From Asterias rubens (lineage: Eukaryota; Echinodermata; Asteroidea; Forcipulatida; Asteriidae): a stretch of DNA of 64,000 bases. The notes below the pieces were generated by a model. The model saw only the letters and a list, made by a program, of their open reading frames with translations. It was not told the DNA's origin and ran no database searches. How positions within the stretch are numbered: position 1 is the first letter of the stretch; the number at the start of each line of letters is the position of its first letter. A program made the translations under genes and the position numbers. This document shows positions 1-10,570 of the stretch, piece after piece. The DNA lies in contig NC_047063.1 of assembly GCF_902459465.1 (NCBI RefSeq), positions 7,253,343 through 7,317,342 of the forward strand, read 5' to 3'.

Positions 1-226
1 GACATAAGATTGTCAAAGACAATGCCAAGGTTCCGAACAGTTTTAGTGGGTGTGATAATTTCACCTCCAATTTGCAGTTGAACACTGGGCATGAGGCGAT
101 TGAAATGAGGTGAGGTTGCAACCAAGAACTCGGTTTTATTGTTGTTCAGTTTCAAACTATTTTCAGTCATCCAGGATTTTAATTCTACAATGCACATTGT
201 GAGCGCCTGTAAGGCAGACTGAATAG
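1..226 (-). mobile_element. LINE reverse transcriptase fragment (L2/CR1-like)
   Basis: Read on the minus strand, one uninterrupted frame gives the segment just after the RT catalytic core of L2/CR1/Jockey-type LINEs: a W-M-T-E-N motif, then LKLNNNKTEFLV, then VRNLGIVFDN. The intact LINE at 2531-4741 has the equivalent LKLNDDKTEFLLFG and RNLGVIFDSS, but the sequence differs enough to be another family. The upstream end stops in a short GACTGAATA tandem repeat (about 217-243), so the copy is 5'-truncated. The downstream end runs off the window. Non-functional fragment. Confidence 0.75.
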
Positions 227-246
227 ACTGAATAGACTGAATAGAT

Positions 247-759
247 CCTTTCTCAAACAAGTATATTCAATTCAATAGCACATTTATTTCCACTTTTTCA
301 TTTTGCACATGCAGGCATTATCATAAAAAGCCCGGGGAAATATTGTGATGGATGTGCCCGATGTTGTATACAACAATACAAAACAGAACAATATGCACAT
401 CGCTAAATTAAAGAAAAATACTCAATAATAACTGTTACGGTCAATCATTCGAACAAAAAAACGGTGTGTTTAACCATGCAAGTTGTTAAGGTCATTTTTT
501 ATTAACTCCAGGTAATATAAGTGCCAAGCTGGCAACAGCCAATCTTTCTCATAAATTATATAAACATTGTTTTAACGTCTGTTGATTAGAAAATACACAA
601 ATCACGAAGTTGTCATTCAAAAACTAGTCGACGATCCTCATCTATTCCATTGAACTTTATTATATTACATCACTTCTTAAAACATTTTGGTAAAATTGCT
701 TTTACATTGTGCACGTACAAAACAAAACTTGAAACAATTATTATGTTAAAGTTATCCTG
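247..759. other. Intergenic, no feature seen
   Basis: AT-rich sequence. I see no long ORF, splice-supported exon, tRNA-like sequence or clear inverted repeat here. Confidence 0.5.
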
Positions 760-1345
760 TGTGAACAAATCATTTTAAAGTGTAGCAACGAGCAATGGGG
801 AGCGGAAAATATTGTGAGAAACAGCTCCATCTGAAGTAACGAATAGTTTTTGAGAAAGCGGTAGTTTCTCACTCAAATGAAGAAACAAAAATCTTCAGGC
901 CTGGGGCCCTTTTAAGCATCTTAAAACACACAAAGTTGTCCAACAAGTGTAGTTTGTTTTTTCTTCTCAATATTCTCTTGCAACTCCGATGACCAACTAA
1001 AGTCAAAATTGTCACAGGTTTATTATTTCATGCATTATCTTGGGACACACCAGGGCCCAATTTCATGGCTCTGCTTACCGTAAGCACAGAATCGGCGCTT
1101 ACGAAGCAGGGAATTCTGTGCTTACGGCAAGCGTATTTCATGAGATAGCGGCGAATTTTGGCTTCTGAGCGTGCGTACTTCACATTACTAGGTATTCTAC
1201 GCTTACAAGGCTAGCGCAGAAAGTCGGCGCTTGCACGTAAGCGGGGAATTGTGTTCGTAAGCGCAGAATTCGGTGGTAAGCAGCGCCATGAAAATGGGCC
1301 CAGGTGGTGAGAATACTGGTCTTTGACAATTTCTAAGAACGCCAG
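760..1345. mobile_element. R1 inverted-repeat element, partial, with nested MITE
   Basis: Copy of the commonest repeat of the window, called R1 here. Complete R1 copies have ends resembling TTAAAGGCACTGGACAC and its reverse complement, an internal TTGGTAACGAGTAATGG / AAACGGCTCCCTCTGAAG stretch, and an ACACCAAGTGAGAA / CTGGTCTTTGACAAT stretch. This copy has the internal parts (780-1040) and the TGAGAATACTGGTCTTTGAC end, split by the MITE at 1051-1304. Confidence 0.7.
1051..1304. mobile_element. MITE with CAGGGCCCAATTTCATGG ends
   Basis: About 250 bp with terminal inverted repeats of about 25 bp: CAGGGCCCAATTTCATGG on the left and CCATGAAAATGGGCCCAG on the right. The interior is full of short GCTTACG / CGTAAGC inverted motifs. 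It sits inside an R1 copy, so it inserted after R1. A longer member lies at 5614-6423. No coding capacity; superfamily not assigned. Confidence 0.75.
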
Positions 1346-1634
1346 TGCCTTTAAACCATTATTAGCTACTGACTACATCAAAACGAAGAACTGCTATCAA
1401 CAAAATGTGTTCACGGTGGATTGTCCCAATGGACAAGAGTTGCAGTCTGGAACATATCCAAGAGATTATAAATTGTTTACCAATTGTGGTTACCAATTTT
1501 ATTGATTACCAATTGTTTCTGAAATAGTAACTTTGATTGGCTGTTATTTTCCCGCTTCTTTCTGGATCCCTCCTTAATCCCTTTCCCCTCTCTTTTTTTA
1601 TAAAATGGATATGTATTTGTTTGTACTTGTTTTA

Positions 1635-1690
1635 TGCCTCTGAAGAAGGTCCGGTTTGAATCGAAAGCTAAGGCCAACTACCCTATTCAT
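1635..1690 (+). other. Hammerhead-like motif, degenerate, of a repeated element
   Basis: CTGAAGA at 1640-1646 and GAAA at 1663-1666 are spaced as in a hammerhead ribozyme core (CUGANGA, helix II, GAAA). The helix II candidate, GGTCC against GAATC, has one mismatch. Nearly the same 55 bp recurs at 23531-23590, where helix II pairs fully. Such motifs are known from the terminal repeats of Penelope-like retroelements. The link to that class is inference. Confidence 0.4.
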
Positions 1691-2018
1691 AATATAATAC
1701 AAGTATTGTATTGTGTTGGCGTATTGATTGAAATAAGATCCTCTATAAGAGCATCATTTCTATTCAATTTGACAGAATGTATTTACCTAAAAGCTATAAG
1801 CAGGAAACTGAAATCGCATTTCATTCCTCATGTCTTACAGGATTACCCATCGCACGAAGTGGTTTTAAATATCAGACTGACACTCAAGACACATATTATA
1901 AGTCTGTTTGAGCAGTCCTGAGATCTTATCCACATGGGTGGCGTTCAATCTCTCTCTCAGGACAGGGCTTTTATTTATTTGTTTGATATGTAATTTTTAT
2001 TTATTTTGCTGTTTTAAC

Positions 2019-2406
2019 TTAAAGGCACTAGACACTACTGGTATTTCCTTAAAATTACTTGGTAACGAGTAATGGAGAGCTGTTTATAGTATAAAAACAA
2101 AATAAGAAACAGCTCCCTCGAGTAACGCAGTTTTTAAAAAAGAAGTAAACTTCCACTAAAATTATTGAATTTGATGGGGAGACCTCACAGTTAGATTTTG
2201 AGGTCTTGAAATCAGCCGTCTGAAAACACACAACTTGTGCAATAATCGCGTTTTTTTTTTTACTTCGGTCCATTATTCTCTCTCAACTTCGACCTCCAAT
2301 TGAGCTCAAATTTTCACAGGTTTGTTTTTTATGCATATATGTTGAGATACACCTAGTCAGAAGACTGGTCTTTGTCAATAACCAATAGTGTCCACTGCTT
2401 TTAAAG
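2019..2406. mobile_element. R1 inverted-repeat element, near complete
   Basis: About 388 bp with R1 ends: TTAAAGGCACTAGACAC on the left and the complementary GTGTCCACTGCTTTTAAA on the right. The interior carries the TTGGTAACGAGTAATGG and GAAACAGCTCCCTCGAG stretches. No coding capacity. It directly abuts the LINE that begins near 2410. Confidence 0.8.
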
Positions 2407-2409
2407 GGA

Positions 2410-4876
2410 CCGTAGGGGCATAGTTGTCGAATAATTTGTAAGACATACCATTGTCATAACTCGTGAAATCTCCCCACCAATTGTCTCTAACTTTGTTATT
2501 CTACCTGGATTATCAGACCATTATGCAGTCATGTGTAACTTGAGTCTGTGCAAGCCCAAAGTCCCAACCGTTACTATAAAGAGCCGACAATGGAAACATG
2601 TGAATCCTACCGAAGTGTTCCGTGACATAGGCTCCCATTTAGCAAATCTAGAAGTTGATCACGACTGCTTGGATTTCTATGTCAGCCAATATGAGAGTAC
2701 AGTCAGTGACATCTTGGATAAATACGCACCTTGGAAAACGAGATCAGTCAAGGTCCGAACTGAAGTCTCCTGGTTCAATGATGATATTCGTACAGCGAGA
2801 AAGATCTGTCGTCAACTGGAGCGGAAGTGGCGGAAAAATGGCAAATTGGCGATTCAACGACAAGAATATCGCAACCAATGTAACGTAGTTAGGAATTTGA
2901 TCAACCAGGCAAAGATCATCCATTATTCATCTCAAGTACAAGAATCTTCAGGAGATCAAAAGAAGCTTTTCAAGATAATTGGTAAGTTGTTGCTCAAACC
3001 CAAAACCCCTGTCCTTCCATCCACTTACAATGACCAGGACTTAGCAAATGAGTTCCAGAAATTCTTTGTCACCAAGATTTCAGACATCCGCTCATCATTT
3101 TCATCAGTCCCTTACAACGTGTCGCAGACATTGCCACAACTTCAACCAGAGTGTAGACTATCTGTGTTTGAGCCTGCGACTGTTGCTGAGATTCAAAGGG
3201 TTATTATGAAATCTCCTTCAAAATCCTGTGAGCTGGATCCAGTGTCAACATCCATGATAAAGCAAAACATCGATATTTTTGTACCCTACATCACTAAGCT
3301 TGTAAACGAATCCCTCAGTTCCGGTTGTTTCCCCGATAGCCTCAAAGTTTCCTACATCAGGCCGCTCATCAAGAAACCAAACCTGGACAAGGAGATATTC
3401 AAAAACTACAGACCGGTTGCAAACTTAAAATATCTTGGAAAAGTCATCGAACGAGTAGTTTCATCACGTATTTCTGATCACATTCATACTTTCAACCTGT
3501 CCGACGTGTTCCAGTCAGCATACAAGCCTTTCCATGGGACCGAGGCTGCACTAGTCCGTGTGAGCAACGATATTCTCTCTGCAATGGACAATGGTAACCT
3601 TACAGCACTAGTCCTGCTAGACTTGAGTGCTGCTTTTGACACTGTCGATCACAACATCCTTCTCTCTCGGCTCCAGAATCACCTTGGCATAGAGGACACA
3701 GCCCTAGCATGGTGCAAATCGTATCTCTACAATAGAACTCAGCATGTATGTATTGGCACCGCGATATCCGACCCTGTTGTTTTGAACTACTCTGTGCCAC
3801 AGGGGTCGGTACTCGGCCCGCAGTGGTTTACGCTATACACTTTACCGATTCGTGACATCATCCTGAAATTTAATCTGAATTACCATGTGTACGCAGACGA
3901 CACTCAGCTATACATCACGTTTAAATCTTCTCAAGAAAACGCCAATGCATCTATTGCAAGACTTGAGAAATGGATCCAAGAGATTCGACGTTGGACACAA
4001 CAAAACTTCCTGAAGTTAAATGATGATAAGACAGAGTTCCTTCTATTTGGGTCACGTCAACAGTTAACTAAGGTTTCAGTGCCATACATCTCCATCGGTG
4101 ATGCTCGGATAGCTCCCTCGCTGAAAGCTCGGAACTTAGGGGTTATTTTTGATTCATCAATGACACTTCAGCCACACATCAACAACATTGTTCGTTTATC
4201 ATCATATCACATCAGGAATATAGGTAAGATTCGCAAGTACTTGGACAAAAGTGCCACTGAAAAGGTCATTCACGCATTTGTTACTTCTCGTCTTGACAAC
4301 GGCAATGCTCTTCTCTACAGTCTTCCTAACAACCAGATTTCCAGACTTCAACGGCTCCAAAATACTACTGCCCGCATTGTGACACTGTCTAGAAAATCGT
4401 GTTCTATCACCCCCATTCTGAAACAACTACACTGGCTCCCTATCTCTCAACGAATCATCTTCAAGCTGATGCTCATTGTCCACAAAGCTCTTAATGGCAA
4501 GGCTCCCCATTATATTTCTGAACTGCTTCAAGTTTACACTCCATCAAGGAATCTTCGATCAAGTTCTATGCTTCTCCTCATTAAACCCAAGTCTCGACAC
4601 TCATGGGGTGACAGGTCTTTTTCTTCAGCCGCGCCACGCATCTGGAACTCTCTACCACTTAATCTTCGATCTTGTCTTTGTACTGCAAAATTCAAGTCTC
4701 TTCTCAAAACTTATCTTATGTCACAGGTTTTCAATGACTAATTTTGTTGTGTCTGTTTTTCTTTGTGTTGTGTTTTGTTTTTGTTTTGTTTTTGGTTTTA
4801 CTGCGCCTTGAACACCCAGCAGGGTGGATATGTGCGCATTACAAGTCTTATTATTATTATTATTATTATTATTATA
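2410..4876 (+). mobile_element. L2/CR1-like LINE, 5'-truncated, intact RT
   Basis: Non-LTR retrotransposon of about 2.47 kb. In frame upstream of the ORF start lies the end of an AP-endonuclease domain (motif GLSDHYAV near 2505-2530), so the copy is truncated inside the endonuclease and the listed start codon at 2531 is internal to the original ORF2. The 3' end has a short UTR and an (ATT)n tail at about 4847-4876, typical of L2/CR1 elements, which end in short tandem repeats rather than poly(A). The second copy at 11624-13076 is almost identical, so this family was recently active. Confidence 0.88.
2531..4741 (+). CDS. LINE ORF2 protein, reverse transcriptase part (736 aa)
   Basis: RNA-directed DNA polymerase of a non-LTR element, which copies its own RNA at a nicked chromosomal target. 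Residues 1 to about 250 are the linker after the endonuclease. The RT domain starts with an NYRPVANLKYLGKVIE block (about 295). Motif A is DLSAAFDTVDHN (about 364-375) with the catalytic Asp. Then come PQGSVLGP (about 423-430) and YADD (454-457) with the catalytic Asp pair. The thumb/C-terminal part holds RNLGVIFDS, LHWLPISQRI, a WNSLP block and a final KSLLKTYLMSQ. All catalytic residues are present and there is no internal stop. The upstream endonuclease is missing apart from its last motif, so this copy could not mobilise itself alone. Clade (L2 versus CR1 versus related) is from motif style only. Confidence 0.9.
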   Translation: MCNLSLCKPKVPTVTIKSRQWKHVNPTEVFRDIGSHLANLEVDHDCLDFYVSQYESTVSDILDKYAPWKTRSVKVRTEVSWFNDDIRTARKICRQLERKWRKNGKLAIQRQEYRNQCNVVRNLINQAKIIHYSSQVQESSGDQKKLFKIIGKLLLKPKTPVLPSTYNDQDLANEFQKFFVTKISDIRSSFSSVPYNVSQTLPQLQPECRLSVFEPATVAEIQRVIMKSPSKSCELDPVSTSMIKQNIDIFVPYITKLVNESLSSGCFPDSLKVSYIRPLIKKPNLDKEIFKNYRPVANLKYLGKVIERVVSSRISDHIHTFNLSDVFQSAYKPFHGTEAALVRVSNDILSAMDNGNLTALVLLDLSAAFDTVDHNILLSRLQNHLGIEDTALAWCKSYLYNRTQHVCIGTAISDPVVLNYSVPQGSVLGPQWFTLYTLPIRDIILKFNLNYHVYADDTQLYITFKSSQENANASIARLEKWIQEIRRWTQQNFLKLNDDKTEFLLFGSRQQLTKVSVPYISIGDARIAPSLKARNLGVIFDSSMTLQPHINNIVRLSSYHIRNIGKIRKYLDKSATEKVIHAFVTSRLDNGNALLYSLPNNQISRLQRLQNTTARIVTLSRKSCSITPILKQLHWLPISQRIIFKLMLIVHKALNGKAPHYISELLQVYTPSRNLRSSSMLLLIKPKSRHSWGDRSFSSAAPRIWNSLPLNLRSCLCTAKFKSLLKTYLMSQVFND

Positions 4877-5048
4877 AAGTAAACGATGACGTAGACTTTT
4901 CTTGTTACGGGCGATGCGGGCGCTGTCGGTGAGTTGGCGGCGCTGTGTGTGAAATAATTCGGAAAACGAGAACGTGTTGCGCCAAGACTATACGCGCACG
5001 GACGGAACCGGAATCAGTTTGGAAATAGGCGTCTCAGTCTTAACAATA

Positions 5049-5250
5049 GGGACTTTTCGTTTTCGACGACGGATGGTTCTGCGACGGTAAAGATGACATT
5101 TGGCGTCATCTGCGCATGCGTCGGCTTTGAGGACGGTCGTCCCTCAATTTCTACGACAGTACTTGGGATGAATCTTCGTTGTGCTGAAAACGACAACGTT
5201 TAGCTGAACAACCGTCGCAGAACCATCCGTCATCGAAAAAGAAAAGTCCC
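5049..5250. mobile_element. 202-bp MITE with about 40-bp inverted ends and TA duplication
   Basis: The ends begin GGGACTTTTCGTTTTCGACG and close with the complementary series CGTCATCGAAAAAGAAAAGTCCC; the inverted match extends about 40 bp each side through GGATGGTTCTGCGACGGT. TA flanks both sides (5047-5048 and 5251-5252), as expected for Tc1/mariner-type insertion. No coding capacity. Confidence 0.85.
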
Positions 5251-5401
5251 TAATGCAACACACTGACGTCGTACATCATACAGAGCTCAAGCACGTCGGA
5301 AACGGATAAGTTTTACAGAATGTCTTACTTTATTACGCCTTCTAACCAAAAAGGCATTTATAAATGGGAATAAAAGAGGAGTGACTCGTTCTTTAACAGC
5401 C

Positions 5402-5496
5402 GTTTAAAACCTTGCAGGGTCGTTGCCGTGTGATGAAGGCCCTCACCTTCGGCTCGGGCCTGTATGACACGGCAACGACCCTGTCTGTTTTAAACA
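5402..5496. repeat. Long imperfect palindrome
   Basis: CAGGGTCGTTGCCGTGT (5415-5431) is exactly inverted at 5467-5483, and GTTTAAAAC-like arms flank it. The loop contains its own GGCCCT / CGGGCC inverted pair. It may be a small foldback element; no target duplication seen. Confidence 0.65.
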
Positions 5497-5613
5497 GCCG
5501 TGAAATAACTCGTCGCTAACCTTCCATTCCCGTATTAAACCGTAGGAAAGTATTGGAAACAGTTTGCTGAGCGATTAATGGATGACACACGAAAAGGGTG
5601 CAGGCAAAAACAC

Positions 5614-6423
5614 CAGGGCCCAATTTCATGGCTCTGCTTACCGCCGAATTCTGCACTTAAGATCACCATTCTCCGCTTACGTGCAAGCACCGAATTCCTG
5701 CGCTACCTATGTAAGACCAAAAAATCTCCGACTAGGCTCTGTCAAGTTTAGGGTCCGGTATCATCCAAAATCACGTGACCAAAAAGGAGGAATTCCTCCT
5801 TTTTCGAAGTTATCCGAAATGTTCCGAACGTGTTGTCGTCAACATTCGGACAGTATCGTTGATGGTCGGTATGGAATCATAATGTCAGTCCTGTCGGCCG
5901 TAGACCCAGGAGTTGTTATTTAAATTGCCAATTCCGGCGTTGTGCTTATATAAAGCGTTTGCAAAGCGATGCGACAAGTTCAAAATATAATTATTTTTAG
6001 AGTGGTAAAAATGGGGCATATCTGGTGACTAGCTGTCGAAATTATACGTGTTTAACCAGTTTGTCATCAAAAGACTCTCGTAACCCTCCGGCCTGGCGGC
6101 CGTCGGGAGGAGGGTTACATTATCGCAACTAGTGCAGACATGGTTTCCCTGGAGATGACCCCCGACCCTGACAAATTGCGTCATGCTCTAGTTTTAACCG
6201 TGGGTGATACCTGACCTAAGACTTTTAACGAGAGACGTCAAGGAATCTTTGGTCAGGGGACCAGACTAAGCGTAGGATGCCTAGCAACGTCGAGTACGCA
6301 AGCGCAGAAGCCCAGATCCCCCGCTAACCCTTGAAATACGTTTGACGTAAAGCACATAATTTCCCACTTCTAAAAGTGCCGATTCTGTGCTTACGGTAAG
6401 CAGAGCCATGAAACTGGGCCCAG
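5614..6423. mobile_element. 810-bp element with CAGGGCCCA ends
   Basis: It starts with CAGGGCCCAATTTCATGG and ends with CCATGAAACTGGGCCCAG, so it is a longer relative of the MITE at 1051-1304. The sub-terminal GCTTACC / GGTAAGC motifs are shared. The interior contains a GC-rich hairpin (GTAACCCTCC at 6080 against GGAGGGTTAC at 6118). A 113-residue ORF inside (5582-5923) lies across the left end and has no recognisable domain. Confidence 0.7.
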
Positions 6424-6602
6424 GTTGTGATGTGTTTTTAAAATGTCATTGTTTAAAGGTTAACGACGTCCATAAATTTACAAACATTGAAACTCCTAAT
6501 AGTTCCTACCACACCATCTAATATTTAACAGTATTCTCTGTGCATTTACCAACAAGTTTTACATCCAGGCCAAAGAGACTTCTTTACAAGCCTCTTGAGT
6601 CC

Positions 6603-7436
6603 TTATGCTACTTTCACACTAGGGAGAATATGCTAGCAAATGGGCTTACGAACGGAAACATTGAACAGTCGCTCAAACTTCGCCACATTCGCCACAAATT
6701 CACTACGTTCACAAGTCATTCTCCACCTCTTTACGAAGATCGGTCACTTTATGCTGCTCTCACACGGCGAGTATGTTAGCGAATATGCTATCGGAAGGAA
6801 ATATTTGACAATCGCTCAAGCTTCGCAACATTCGCCGTGTCTTCGTTAGCGTTGGTAACAAATTCGGAAACTGCACAAATTATTCCCCACCTCCTTACGA
6901 AGATCGCTCAATTTACAAACCGGTTTGTAAACTTCAGCGAATGTTGCGAAGACGGTCATTCGGCGTGATTTTCGTAAGCATTGGTAACGTTGGTAAAGCG
7001 TGCGTAGGGGTTTGCAACGTTCGTAAAGGCATTGGCAAGCGTTGGTAAGCATTCGTAATATATTCGATAGATATTGGTAAGGAGAGGGCCGACCGAGGAC
7101 GATCGAGGGGTGAGACCGAGATGAAAATATTCACTATCCAACCGCCATTTTGGAATTCAACGCGAAATTCAAATATTCATGTTCGCAGTACGAAGCACTT
7201 CCGTACATTCAGCGAATGTTGAAAAGACGGTAATTCGCCATCGATTTGCGTAAGCAATTGGTAAGCCATTGGTAATGTTGGTAAAGCGTGCGTATTATGC
7301 GAATATATTGGTAGGGAGGGGTTTAGGGACGACCGAGAACATATTCACTATCAAATCGCAACATTTGGGCGAATTCATCGCGAATTTCAAACATTCATAT
7401 TCGCAAGATATTCGCCCAAGTGTGAGAGTAGCATAA
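6603..7436. mobile_element. TIR element with TTATGCTACTTTCACACT ends
   Basis: TTATGCTACTTTCACACT at the left end is inverted at the right end as AGTGTGAGAGTAGCATAA. A third, direct copy of the left terminus lies at about 6748-6775, so one copy probably inserted in or recombined with another. The interior is rich in TTCGTAAGCATTGGTAA-type short repeats. The flanks (ACCACACCATC at about 6508 and again at about 7513) are similar to each other over about 90 bp. No coding capacity. Confidence 0.65.
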
Positions 7437-7744
7437 AGTTGCCCAACAGCTGAATTTTTTTTCTAATAAGCTAAGATCTTAGGGGCGAAAGGGCCAATAT
7501 GCCAGGCCGGATACCACACCATCCGATGTTTAAATAGTATGTGCGTTTCCCAATAAATTGTACATCTATTGTTGTGACTCCTTTACTTGCCCAACTATTT
7601 TCTAGGATTAGCTACTCAGTAATTGACTCGAATCATCTAAGCTCAAGGGCTTGTCAATACCAAGACTTCATCAAAAAGTGCGAAAAGGTGAATATTTACA
7701 TACCACACCATCCAAGATATATAGTGAAAAATACCAAAACAAAC

Positions 7745-8110
7745 TTCTGGGATCTGCATCCCCCGTCTTATAGACTGGCCTTAGTGGAATAATCCATTCT
7801 AGGATACCAAGAAATATGATTCTCCATACAATGCACTTTAGAGAAATTACTTAAATGGTGATTATGTGATATGAAAACAAAACTCTGCGATCTACCCCAG
7901 CTTCCTAGATGGAATGTTCCATTCGAAGACAGGGAATATGTCTCCCCATTCATTACACATAGAGAATGTGACTTAATTGGTGATTATGTCGTCTGCCCCC
8001 ACCTTCGTATGAGGAACGTTCCATTCTAGGATATCAGGACACATGACTCCCCTGGTCATTACACATTGGACAAATTGCTTATAAGTGATAATTTGGTATG
8101 AATTATTAGC
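7745..8110. repeat. Degenerate tandem repeat, about 120 bp, 3 copies
   Basis: Three diverged units follow each other (about 7745, 7868 and 7987). Each has a GGAATR-TTCCATTC stretch, a CTCCCCA/CTCCATA-CATTACAC stretch and a GGTGATTATGT-type end. It lies on the downstream side of the first GPCR gene. No coding signal. Confidence 0.6.
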
Positions 8111-8294
8111 CCTTTGGCTGAGTGTATAGGTAAATATTACTTCATGGCTGTCTATTTTCAAGTCTACAGTTCACAATGGTTGATATAACACATGGGCCTA
8201 CAACTCCCGGTGTTCGATTTACGTAAAATGATCGTTATCATTTAAGTTATTACCCCCACATTTGTGTAAATAAATCATCAGTAGTTGAACCATA

Positions 8295-8421
8295 CCGGAT
8301 GAAAATATCTGACGTAATCCATTACGAAATTACCGTCGAATATATTATAGACCGGTCACTTCTTGGAAGTTTAAGTTGACGTGTGTAAGATGTGCTCCCC
8401 ACTTCATCTCCACACCGATGC
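8295..8421 (-). pseudogene. Shredded GPCR gene remnant
   Basis: Two pieces match the neighbouring GPCR genes. 8303-8335 repeats the segment that encodes the end of TM7 and the start of helix 8 (AAATATCTGACGTAATCC then ATTACGAAA), and 8392-8421 repeats the start of the third intracellular loop (TGCTCCCCACTTCATCTCC). The sequence between them in a normal gene, encoding TM6 and TM7, is missing. It lies 38 bp beyond the 3' end of the intact copy at 8459 and has the same orientation, so it is probably a decayed tandem duplicate. Confidence 0.75.
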
Positions 8422-8458
8422 AACTTGTGTATTTACCCCTTTAAGAGTAATCAATGTA

Positions 8459-9415
8459 TTACCCAGTACCGGACGTTATAGCGCTGATATCATTGGCGTC
8501 ATTCCGTTTCCTGCAAAATATCTGACGTAATCCATTACGAAACTGACGGTAATTGAAAGCGTAAATCATCGGGTTGACGCAAGAGTTTGTGGCAACCATC
8601 GCGACGGAGAGATAATAAAACCATTCCTTAAGTGTTATGTCCAGACCAAGATTAAACATGAGAAAGATGACCTGGTTGGGTGTCCAGCAGATCAAGAACG
8701 TGATGAAAACGATCAGAAGCATCTTGAAGGTGTTACGTCTTGCCCGGAGGAGGGACTCGGCCATGTCCGGTGCGTTTACTCCACCTGGGAGATGCTGCGC
8801 TGGTGCCGGGCCGACACGGGCTGCTCCCCGCTTCATCTCTACACTGATTTGAATATAAGCAAAGAGCATCACCGCTACAGGCAAGATGTACTGCACTGTG
8901 GCCACAATTACTCCTATTATCTTCGCTCCTGGTATAGCAACCGTAACACACACCCCATTTTGCTCCTCAAATATTATAAGATTATAGTACTTGACGATGA
9001 GAGCAAAAATCCAACACATGGCCATGGCCACACCGACTTTGAGCTTGGGCCTAGTGGCGAATAATGCCTGGTACTTGAAGGGGTAAACGATGGCGTAATA
9101 CCGCTCCATGGTTAACACCAACAGGTTGAAAGTCGACATCACGGAGAAGAAGAAGAAGATGAAAATAACCCAGACATGACAGATGAATCGCCCCAGAGCA
9201 TTGCTTGGGATGGGCTCTGGAAGTGGAGCTTCACTTTTCAGAAGAATCACCGTAGAGCCCAAGAAATCAATGACGGCTTGATGAAAGATGAAGGCGTTTG
9301 TACGATTCTGCATTGATCGTACTTTGAAGATGACGAAGCAAACTAAACCATTGCCAAGGATTCCAATAATGCCAACTATGTCTTGGTAGATACGCAAAAG
9401 TAGAATGTCTTCCAT
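8459..9415 (-). CDS. Rhodopsin-class GPCR, orphan (GPCR1, 318 aa)
   Basis: Seven-transmembrane receptor of the plasma membrane, single exon. Residues: TM1 about 12-31 with GN (21-22); TM2 with Asp50 (AVID); TM3 begins at Cys79, which should bond Cys156 in extracellular loop 2; ERY at 104-106 in place of DRY; Trp135 in TM4; Pro179 in TM5; CWTP at 243-246 in TM6; NPMIY at 281-285 in TM7. All hallmark class A positions are present. An upstream in-frame ATG at 9451 would add 12 residues; I prefer the ATG at 9415 because all three paralogs start at this position with a short M-E/D-x-x-L leader before LRIYQ. The N-terminus is very short and carries no glycosylation site. Style resembles peptide-type receptors and the expanded echinoderm receptor families thought to be chemosensory; ligand unknown. 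Confidence 0.88.
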   Translation of the reverse strand: MEDILLLRIYQDIVGIIGILGNGLVCFVIFKVRSMQNRTNAFIFHQAVIDFLGSTVILLKSEAPLPEPIPSNALGRFICHVWVIFIFFFFSVMSTFNLLVLTMERYYAIVYPFKYQALFATRPKLKVGVAMAMCWIFALIVKYYNLIIFEEQNGVCVTVAIPGAKIIGVIVATVQYILPVAVMLFAYIQISVEMKRGAARVGPAPAQHLPGGVNAPDMAESLLRARRNTFKMLLIVFITFLICWTPNQVIFLMFNLGLDITLKEWFYYLSVAMVATNSCVNPMIYAFNYRQFRNGLRQIFCRKRNDANDISAITSGTG

Positions 9416-9451
9416 GGTTTTTGTCAAATAACTGCAACTAAGGTAGCGCAA

Positions 9452-10284
9452 AGTATATAGCAGATGTTTGTAGCTTCACTTCTTAGCCATTATTTAAAAA
9501 GGAATGATCGACAGGTGCAGTTCCTTATAAACATCGCGGCGAGGTCACCGATTCACACACACAATTAATCTGTCAAGAATCAAAAACTAAATTAAATGAA
9601 CGTTGAGGTCGCCCTTTTAATATGGAAACTTGAAAATCTGAGCCATTGTGCATGGTTTCCAAATCAGATTACTCAACTTGACTAACGTTGCAGCCGTCCC
9701 TGCTTGAGTTAATGCAACGACTGACAAAGAAGGGTTTGCTGTCTTTCAAGCCTTTAGATGAAATATGGCTCTTAAAAGTGATATCATCTCGAAGAAGCCT
9801 TTATATTCCCACGACTGTGTATGTTTTGAAAAGAAACCTCAGTTCCTGCTTCAAGGTAACTACAAACTGGCATATGCGATATTACAATCAAAACAATTGC
9901 GTCGTGCCTTTTATGTAATTCATCCATACTGTTGTGCGTGTTTACCTTGAACATGGTTTACCTTGAAGTAAAATTAGGGTCGAGCTTTGGTTTTTGAAAC
10001 AGGAAGTTAAAGACACACTGCGGCGTTCATGTCAGTCTTCAACTTTCAAGGACTTGTAAGCGAAAAATAGACTAATACTCTTCTACTTGATTGGATAAGA
10101 GTTACTACGCGAAAGTTTCCCTTGAATTACAAGCGCTGTTTTTTAAACAGGATGTTAAATATGCACACTACAGCGTTTACTATACCATATGACCATAAAT
10201 GTTGAAGCAATAAATGTAACTAGACTTTAGGTGTTTGTGAACAAACACAAAGCTGTTCCGTGTTCTTTTGCTTGGATTATGAGC
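9452..10284. other. Intergenic, no gene seen
   Basis: Upstream flank of GPCR1, so it should hold its promoter, but I could not place a TATA box or start site with confidence. Two short plus-strand ORFs near 9690-9950 overlap in different frames and show no domain. Confidence 0.4.
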
Positions 10285-10570
10285 TAAAATGACCAAGGAG
10301 TCTATCATTGAAAAAAAGAAGAAAATGCTGAATGAGTTATAGTGCCACTTCCGGTTGACCCGGAAGTAAAGGTCGACATGGGGTCATGGTAACCTAAGGC
10401 TAATCTCCAATACCCAAGGAGTCTCTAACTGAGAACAGTTTGAAAATCGATATTGCCACACTTTGGGTTGACCTGGAAGTAGAGGTCAACTTGAGGTCAC
10501 GGTGTTTCAAAATTAATCTCCAATCCCCAAGGAGTCTTTAACTACAGTCTAAAAAACGGCAGTTTACTTC
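10285..10570. repeat. Tandem repeat, about 120 bp, 2-3 copies
   Basis: The phrase CCAAGGAGTCT recurs at about 10292, 10417 and 10528. It is followed by a loosely conserved unit that contains GGTTGACCCGGAAGTA-like and GTCAACTTGAGGTCA-like stretches. No coding signal. Confidence 0.6.

Noticed and set aside
4476-4811. 111-residue ORF overlapping the LINE 3' end
   Set aside because: Alternative frame of the LINE ORF2 and UTR; the same peptide is reproduced by the second LINE copy.
5582-5923. 113-residue ORF
   Set aside because: Lies across the end of a TIR element, has no domain, and its start is outside the element.
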